Below, piece by piece: positions 51,001 to 60,000 of a DNA stretch of 64,000 nt. Numbering within the stretch: the stretch's first letter is position 1; each line of letters opens with the position of its first letter. The position numbers and the translations under genes are program-made. This stretch comes from Angiostrongylus vasorum (Eukaryota > Nematoda > Chromadorea > Rhabditida > Metastrongylidae): the NCBI GenBank assembly GCA_018806985.1, contig JADANN010000032.1, forward strand, positions 1,571,501-1,635,500. Reading direction: 5' to 3'. Below the pieces are notes generated by a model, which saw nothing but the letters and a program-made list of their open reading frames with translations, was not told the origin of the DNA and searched no databases.

Positions 51001-54000
51001 TTTCAAAATTGTTTTCGTCCTAAAAATGTTCTATAAAGGTTTTGAATTAATAGCTCTATCACTTAATTAGGAAAATTGCTACTCTTCCCGTCAAAACTAA
51101 ACTCTTAGTGTCTTCGCTTCCAGACGGAAAGTCGAAGAAGAAGGCTCCAGTTGGGTTGAAAGCAAGTGGAGCTGCGGAAACAGAAGCTTGTAAGTTCATT
51201 TTATATAAAGAGGTCTTCGTGTGCAAATTTTTATATAAGAAATATACAATTGCGTCTGTAATCTGTGCCTCAGCCTAGCTACTTGTACGGCAATCAAGCA
51301 AATCATCCAAAAAGTCGGGTCGGCTCCGTCAGGGTAGGGATGTCGTCAAATTTTTGAAACAGCTTGGTTTGTGCAAGGATGAGGACCGACTAAAATACCC
51401 ATTTTTGTGACGCGCTGGATGTCTTACTGATTTCGTGTTGTCGAAGGCCGATACTTTACTGCAAGGATCTGTGCCCTTCATAGTGATTCGACCAAAGATC
51501 TGGAAAGTAAAATCTTCAACTTGAAAGTGCTAAATTCATTTAATATATTTGCTTGATTAGTCCATCAGGTGTTTGGTTCATAAATGACAGGATTCTACAT
51601 CTTTTTTTTCCTCAGCCAACAGCGAAAAGCTGCAACGACTACAGTCTGCTGTTCGAGCATTCGAGGCGTTATGTGTGGTGATCACGCAATCAGAGACACA
51701 GGGCGCGCGATTGCGGTCCCAGCTGGAAGAGGCAAACGAGGACATCGGTAGGCCGAATAGTGTTGCTTTGATGGCGTTGATAAATTCTGGGGAATGAGAA
51801 TGGGCAGTTCTTTAATGAGAATATACTAATGTAACGACTGTAGAGAACATTTGGCTAATGCAACATTGAACAAGTGGGCAGAAGTAGAAGAAACAAAAAA
51901 AGGGGAAAAGAAACGTACGTTGTTAAGCTGAATTCAGTGGTGGTCACAATTGTAGTTTAGTGTAAGAAAGGCGGGGGAATCTCAAAGATCACTGACAAGC
52001 GAGATATTTCGTGAAAGGAAATTCATCTGCCGTGTGAAAGAACGATGTTGGTGTTTTTAAAGCAGTAGAATTGTCATGTTTTATTGTATATCATGTAAAT
52101 CGTGGAAAAGGTCATTTCAGAACACGGTGAACCAGATGAAAGTCTCTTAGCCGGAATTTTTTTGGTTAGGAGTTGAACGACCATCTTACAGTGTCGTATG
52201 GAAATTATGAAGCGTCATTGCAGCTCGTCACTTGGAAATTGTGGAGGAGTTGAAATCACACTTAGAAGAACGAGAAAAACTGCACCTAGACGATGTTGAA
52301 CGATTTAGAAGTCATAATGAGCAAGGTAATCTATAGATGACATTTATTTTATATCGTAGTATTCTCTGGGTGCGTGTGGCGCAGTGGTCGGAGGCGCCCT
52401 GCAACATATACATGAGATCGACCCCCGCGCCCACGGCTCGCTAAAGCCTTGCATCCTCCCGGGGTCAGCAAATTGTTACCAAAATTGTTTGGGAGGATAG
52501 CACCTTTGGCTCGATACATCGGTAGGCCACCGCGGGTCATTGTAAAGGCCAGATATGCATCCAATCACCTCCAAACGATGCTTGATGAAGTCGAGTGCAT
52601 GGCCCATCCTTCAGCGATTGATCAACGCCGAAGGCTTTATTTTTATCCTTAGTCTTCTTCATTTTTTAGCGATTTAAGTACATATGGATTAAAAAAGTTT
52701 TCTACCAACTTTCGGGTACATGTTCTTTTTTTCCTAGGGTACGTAGTTTAGGTTGCAAATTTTCATGGTCCACTTTGATAGTTGCTATGGAAGTTGCTAT
52801 GACTCTTAGCGGTCTTGAACTGTTCTATAATTGGTAGTAGCGAAGAATCAGGGATGCTAATGTTCATCCATAAAGACTACCAGTATGATTATTTTCCATG
52901 AAAAAACGAAAAATGCTAGAGATTTCTGCAGTTCAATTTCACTTATACCGTCCGAAGTAGTCGCCTGATCGTTTTTTTTATGCGCGAACACGTCAGGAGG
53001 CGTGACGGTGTGCGACGCTGGACCCTCCCGTTCCCCCCGCCCATGGCCCCGCCCTGAAATTCGGTCGGATTCCGCATCAACGCTTATCGGAACGTCATCT
53101 ACAGCGAAGCCAATATCCCCACTGTTGTACAGCTCGTTCGACGACCAGCCGATATACTATATATCAGCGATTTTCTAGTCGAACTCTTGGTCCAACCATA
53201 TATTGAACTGTTACAACCACGTCGCGTCCTCCGGCTTCCACCACCTATCGGCCTATTTTTTTGAAAACTTGATAAGTCGGGGATGTAATCCTCGTAAAGG
53301 CGTTAAAAATCAAGTTACTTGTCGAAACAACAACATTACTTTCTCATCATAGAGAGATACCGTTCATACTGTAACCGACCGTATCTACCAACATTTGCGA
53401 ATCCATGAGGAGCGAAATCCACAAACGTCCACTACTTTTCTCTATTGTTACATCGTCATTAGTGCTTTGCTCATTGAGCGCACTTATGGACTGTGATGGA
53501 AGACGTAGATTTCCAATCAATATTTGTATTTTATTCGCTGGATTTGTTCCGGTTATTGCTATTATCGTTACAGTAGCTCGATCACAAGTCGAAGCTCTCG
53601 AGAGGACCAAAGAGCGCTATGAGAGCCAGGTGAGCTTGAGACTTGCTCGAATATTCTCACACTAATCGTAATAGGGTTATAATTGACATCATTTCATTTG
53701 TAATCTTTGTTTTACCTATTGGTTGGAACTAAATTCGTTTTTTTAATTGAGATTTTAGATTTAGACTAATTTCAAAAAAATTTGCTTAGTGGTAATGTAA
53801 TAATACTTGCTATGTGCAAGAAATTATCTTTAAAAATGATCAATTTTGAATCAGTTTTGGTCTAAAAAATTTAACCACCTCAGTTATGATGAACTTAAAC
53901 TTACTTGGATTCTTGGATATTTAGAGGGCCGTTCCTCACTGGTTGTGCGGGCCGCAGCACATTCCCCCACTTTTTAGAGTTTTGCTGGTTTAGCCGTTGT

Positions 54001-57000
54001 GTTCCTTGGTGTCACAAGGTTAACCTGGGCAAAGTCTGTCCCAGGTCATCACCACGGGCAGTGACCGCCCTTGTGGATCTGAGGGAGATTTTCCAGCATG
54101 CGACTATTTTGATACCAGAACGGTGGTGGATCCTGGTATCTTTTTATTCTTAGCTGGGCTTCCTGCTGGAATCACTGGACTCCTCAGCTCCTTCTTAGCT
54201 TGGGAGACCCTGCCGGGAGGATGAATCACCCGCTGTACATCGCATCCCGACACCCAGGAACACTTCCCAATCATAATGAGGCGGTAAACCGTTGGGAAGA
54301 TGAACGAGGGGAACTTGAACTAGTGAGAAATAAATCGTTGAATACTGCAAGACAGAATTTTTCGACGTGATTTTTCTCAAAAGTTTATATTGGGAACATT
54401 CTAGATATTGAAACCGGTATTTCTTCGAACATTTTCAACGAGAATACTTTCCAGGAATTTTGATTAATTAGCTGGATACTGAACCATTTTCCAAGAGGTT
54501 TGACTGATAAGTTTGATAAAATGATAATGGCCAAGGAAACAGGAAAGTTAGTTCAGTGGTGCATTGCTCAATTGAAACACTTTTTAATAATTCTGATTGA
54601 TCAGTTTTCTAAAAGAAGTGGTGGTAAGGAGACCAACTGGCGCGGTGCTCACATGAACTCTTAGTTTTTATTCTTACTTACGTTTTATAGTCGCTTATAA
54701 CCCACATTTTGTTTTTTTAGTGGTGGACTTCATTGGAAATCCAAGTCCTATCAGTCAAGCTTTGCCTTCCTTACAGCGTTTAGTTGAATTGGTCACAAGA
54801 TTGTCTTCTGTTGACAAATCTTTACGTACTTTATTGGTCGTTTTACTGGAGTTGTCATCAAGTCGTTAAACGTTCGCAATGTTTATTCTCTAGGCTTATG
54901 ATTCTGTAAGTGGAACGTGAACGTGTGACGCATATCTATGAGGTTTATTAAAAAAGTCGAAAAATATTCTGCTTTTTATTTGGATACTTGGACGGCCCGT
55001 CCTCACTGGTTGTGCGGGCCCCAGCATAATTTTCACTTTTTTCGGAGCTCTGCTGGTTTAGCCTTTGTGTTTCCTGGAGTCACCAGACCGGCCTGGCCAA
55101 AGTCGCCCCAGGTCTTCACCACCACAGACAGTCGCGACGCGACGATTGTGGATCAAAGGGAGATTTGCCACCATGCGAATAGTGGATACCAGGACGGTAG
55201 TGGATCTTGGTATTGGTGTAATCTCCAGCTAGAATTCCTGACGGAAACGCTGGACTCCTTCTCAGCTTGGGAGACCTTCCCGGGGAGAGGAATCGCCACG
55301 CTGTACATCGCAGCCCGACATCAAGGAACACCTAGCCACGATGAGGCGGAAAACCGTTGAGAGGCTGCTCTTTTGCTTATCTATATTCGTATTTATTCAC
55401 TGTGGTAAGCAGGAAGAGGTAATTTTATAGCGGATAAATCATACAAATCAATACTGATAGATACAATCGATTTACAGAATGTAGTAGTTACATTTTATTA
55501 ACTTTATAACTGATACCATGAGCGAATCGTCAACACGGTTACAGTATTTTTAGTGAATAGATGATTCAAACTGTACTCGTTGTCGATTTTCGACAGTTTT
55601 TAGCAATCCATTGGTTGCTTGTCAACTCAGTGACAACCACATGTGTTGAAATGCACACAAAAAAAAACGATGGATGTTTTCAGTTGTAAACAAACGTATC
55701 TGAGCTCGTAGTGAGCGTTTTTTAACTGAAATGAAGTTGAGTAGAATCTGTAGGTTCAGGTTTTCTATAGATCACAAAACGTATATCTTCCCTTCCTACT
55801 TTTTTCATCGAAGCTTTCATTTCGAACACGAAAGCAACTGAATGATGGGGTTCTCGTCCAGCAGGAGACCGATGATGTCGTCGATTGCGCCGTAGATGTT
55901 TGCAGCTGCCGTGGTTGCATTGGAGATCTTGAAATTCCATTTTCAGTTACCGAGACTTCTAGTTGAAAATTATTGCAGTTGAAGGAAGATTTTACAACAA
56001 TTGTATATGCCGTTAGTCCCGAACTCTTCAACTGTACAAATGATCGAGATATCGTTAACTGTTGAAAAAACATTTTGGTCACGAAATGGTGGATGGGTTA
56101 ATAGGCTTTCAAATAGGCTGGTAGTTTGCTCGAATGGTGTTTATCTAAGGTGACAAACAAGCACCTTTTGAGCTTATTGGACGGTTTAGTTAGGATGCTT
56201 TAAGTCGTCATAGGGGGCTTACAGTATCGTTATTGACGTGGCGACGGTCATCGCCCAACTCGCTCCGACACCGATCGATAATCATGCAATGTACAGGCCT
56301 CGAAGCAGGATGTGTATGAATGTACAAGTGTAGTTTTCTCACTGTCACATATCAGATTTTGAACGTACAGTTAAGAATGTAATAGAGTGATTAAAATTCA
56401 ACTCTCTCAATCAAGAGAAAGGTAATGAATTTGTGCCAATGTACTGCAAGATCAAACGTCCCGTTTACGTGAGCGTTTCTATTTCCGGATTGGATCGGAC
56501 AAATCCGTCAAAGTCCTTTTAGTTGCTTCTCGACTGGTGGACGTTTTTTGTTTGTTTTTTGTTTTTTTGAAGGAGGGAATTGTTGAAATGTTTGAACAAT
56601 TGCTTTTCTCTTTGCTTCTCTCTATTACTGATAATTTTAATGACGAAGTTGGCGGAGGCAACCCTCATTATCACTGGTCCTCAGGTTCCTAGCGCTTAGG
56701 GTTTGAAGCTGGTTTTCAGCAAGGAGCTGACAATTTTTTTGATGATTAGAATAAGAATGTGGTGGACTTGTAGGAGCAACTTTGCTGTATCTCTCTGAGA
56801 GTAAGTATGTTTCTTTAAATTGCTGCCTGATCTTTAAAATTGCTTAGAATTGAAATTTTCAAGAGAAAAAGGGAGCCGGATTCAAAATTTCAAATTTGCA
56901 AACGAATTCCCTGCTTGCATAAACGTCATGAACAGATTAGGGGTCATCGTGTTCTGTTGGACGAAATGCCGCTTGCTTAATAAAAAGTCCACTAAATAAT

Positions 57001-60000
57001 TTGGTGGACCCGAGAAAATCAGTGCTTCGCCGTGGTGAAATAAGAGGGCATTCATCCTTTGGGCGAAGATTTGCGGATTCTACTGCTTTTTATTGTGATT
57101 GGTAAAGTTCGCTTTGAGCTGACACGTATTGTTTTGAAGTTGAAAGCGGCTGTCATATTGGCACCATATGAGTTGAAATCAACTCACATCGAACCCTAAT
57201 TGTTAACCACCACTTGCGAGACATGGGTGCGGGCTTAATCATGCGGAGGAAACAACCTGTTTCATTTGATAAATGCATGTTGCATACATTGCACTTTTTT
57301 GGTGTATTTTGTTTCCCTTTCTCGACAAAATGTCTTCAATGAATCTCTTATGAATTCAAGAAATTACAGTGGTTGTTTCAATGTGATGGGCCACAAAAAC
57401 TCATCATAGTCTTCTTAGGCTTCCAAAGTGAGCTTCGAGAAAGTTCCAGTGCATCCCTCTTGTCGAGCAATGCGATTAGGAAACATTATTTTTCTTGTGC
57501 ACAGAGGGACAGACCATATTGCATTTGCTTTTCTTTCGATCCACTTGTCGAGATTCTTTTTGGATTGCTTAATTCGATTGAGGTCTTTCAAAATTGTTGT
57601 TTCACATCTGTCCGAACTCTTTGCAAGCTCTCGAGCCGTTGTGCTTTGGATTTACTTCAAGTGAGTGGTGTCTTCGAGCGGTCGTTGTCGTTGGCAGCAA
57701 TTCTTCGCTGGCGCTCCCTACTTGGGGATCTTTTCCTCATCACGAAAGTTTGCAAGCAATATTGTACATTAGGGACCATTCGTCCAAATTTCTTTCGCTT
57801 TCTTGTCTTATGAGAGCTTATGTTGTGATCGCTTTCTGCAATTTTGCGTCCAAGTTTAGCCAAATAGATTAATAAGAAATTCAATACATATGGAATTGTA
57901 TGTATGGTTTCTACTACACCTCGATTTGTTGAGAGAAAAGTGGCCTATTGGTTTGCATACAATAGGATTTTACATACGTTCACTGTGAAATAATATGAGT
58001 CAAGCCCTTATTTGCTTACAACATTATTACCTCATGTTGTACATTAGTAGGGAAACTCGTCCGCTGTTGTATAGCTGTTAAGAATCTTATGAAAAAATAA
58101 TGTTTTGTGTCGTTAATGTGCTAACAAAAGGTTGTCAAGAAATTTATTCGACTAACGTTTAAAGTTAAAAGTTCCTTTAAAAGGGATCAAAAAGATCTTC
58201 ATGTAAAATATTTTCAGTTGGCCGAAAAAGCCAAAGAAGCTGAACGGGCGTTAGAAGATGAACGCAGTCGTCACGAAGCCGAATTGGAGGCGATGAGTAG
58301 ACGGCATCAGAAGGTGTGGTGACTGGTTCCATAGATCAGTTTGTTGACTTTTGGTGTTCGTAGGAGGGAATGTTTTGAAGCAAGTTCTTATTTCAATGAA
58401 ACTGTAATAAAGACAGGATGATGAAGAATTCATAGTCTTTCAGATTTCTAGAGAGCTAAATAAAATCTTTTTAGAATAATCACTGATCTCTATGCCAAAA
58501 ATTTATCCCTCGCATGAAAGTTACCATATTGAATGTCTAAATACTGCTGCTATGATATCTGGATCTTTTTTTCAACGTTTATAACATTATTAAACAGTTT
58601 ATCTTATGTATGACAAAATATGTGCTTGCTATCCACGAAATCCAACATGTCGATCGTAAAGCGGTTGATCGAAGGGAAGATGACGATCGATCATCATCAG
58701 TCAGGCTGAGTGAATGAGCGTCCTGTGAAGCGATCAGAGCTTTATGCAATACTGAATTACCACCTGTAGTCTTGATAATACAAAAACATCTAATTCATTT
58801 AAGCGTTTCAGTGAATCGTCATCGATTCGTAGGTGTTCTTTTTTGCTTCCGCAGTAGTTACGAATCATAGCGAATGATAAAAAATGTTAAGTGGGTGAAG
58901 AAAAATAGTTTCTATTTTTTTCTCACCAAGAAACAAGAGCGATAAGGCGTCTGATGCCAACATTCCCTGAGGGGTACGCCATAAATTGAATTCCATTGGT
59001 AGCATCATTATGGGAGGTGGATGCTATCAAATCGGTGCTGTTATCCTTCATGGCAAGTGTGGTACCAACTTACCAAGGTCGGAAAGATGGAAGACTTGCT
59101 AAGCACGGTACGCGGGATCGGACCAGAGACCACTTGTGTATTGCAGAGCACCTCTAATCAATGCGCTATTCGCACTTTTTTTTGTTTTATTAACTCTAGG
59201 CGGAACTTCGCCTAGGCATAGAATTTGCCGTGAAGGATTTCCATGTTTGTTGACCACTTCCACGTCAAATATTTAATGACTGTTCCAGCGGTTTTCGGCA
59301 AATGCTGTTTTGAAATCGTACAAATAAATCTGAAATCTCTGAAATCCATTTTTTTCCACCCTCATTAATTTGGCAATCTCTAGTTGTGAATAATTCACTA
59401 CGGTCTGTATACCAGTATTCGATGTTAATCTAAAGGAAATGTCATTTTAATCTTCCATTTCCCTTCTAGAAGTAGCTATTTGCTTTCGCCATCGTTTAGC
59501 TGTTTTTTTTTCTCTTCGAAAAATAGAGGAAGAACACATAGCTTTTTCCTTTAAAAGTAGTTTCTTTAGTAATCGTCTTTCATGTTTTCTAACTTTAGCT
59601 TATTAACTTTAACCTGTTCAGCTTATGTGTTATAACATGCTACTTTTCTTCTCAAATTTCTGCTCTTCAATTGTAGGTTGTCATATCGTTGGACGAAAAG
59701 ATCGCCGAAGGTGAAAGAATGATTCAGCAGCTGCTGGTGGACAAGAAGACGTTACAGACGGCGTTGGCCAACGATAGCGACCAGCGTAATCAGGTCAGAG
59801 ATGTATTTTATGTTTTGATTTCTATCATACAACTTATTTTGTGAGCAGTTAGACAGTTTTCTAGCTCTATAAAAAATCTCACCTTCTAACGGTTTATCGC
59901 CCCATCGTGGCCGGGAGGTGTTCCTGGGTTTCGGGCTGTGTTGTATAGCGGGGGGCATTCATCCCCCCAGCAAGATCTCCCAGCCTGAGAAGGAGTCTGG

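Noticed and set aside
57373..57884. 146-codon plus-strand frame
   Set aside because: It is the antisense shadow of the degenerate mariner transposase on the minus strand.
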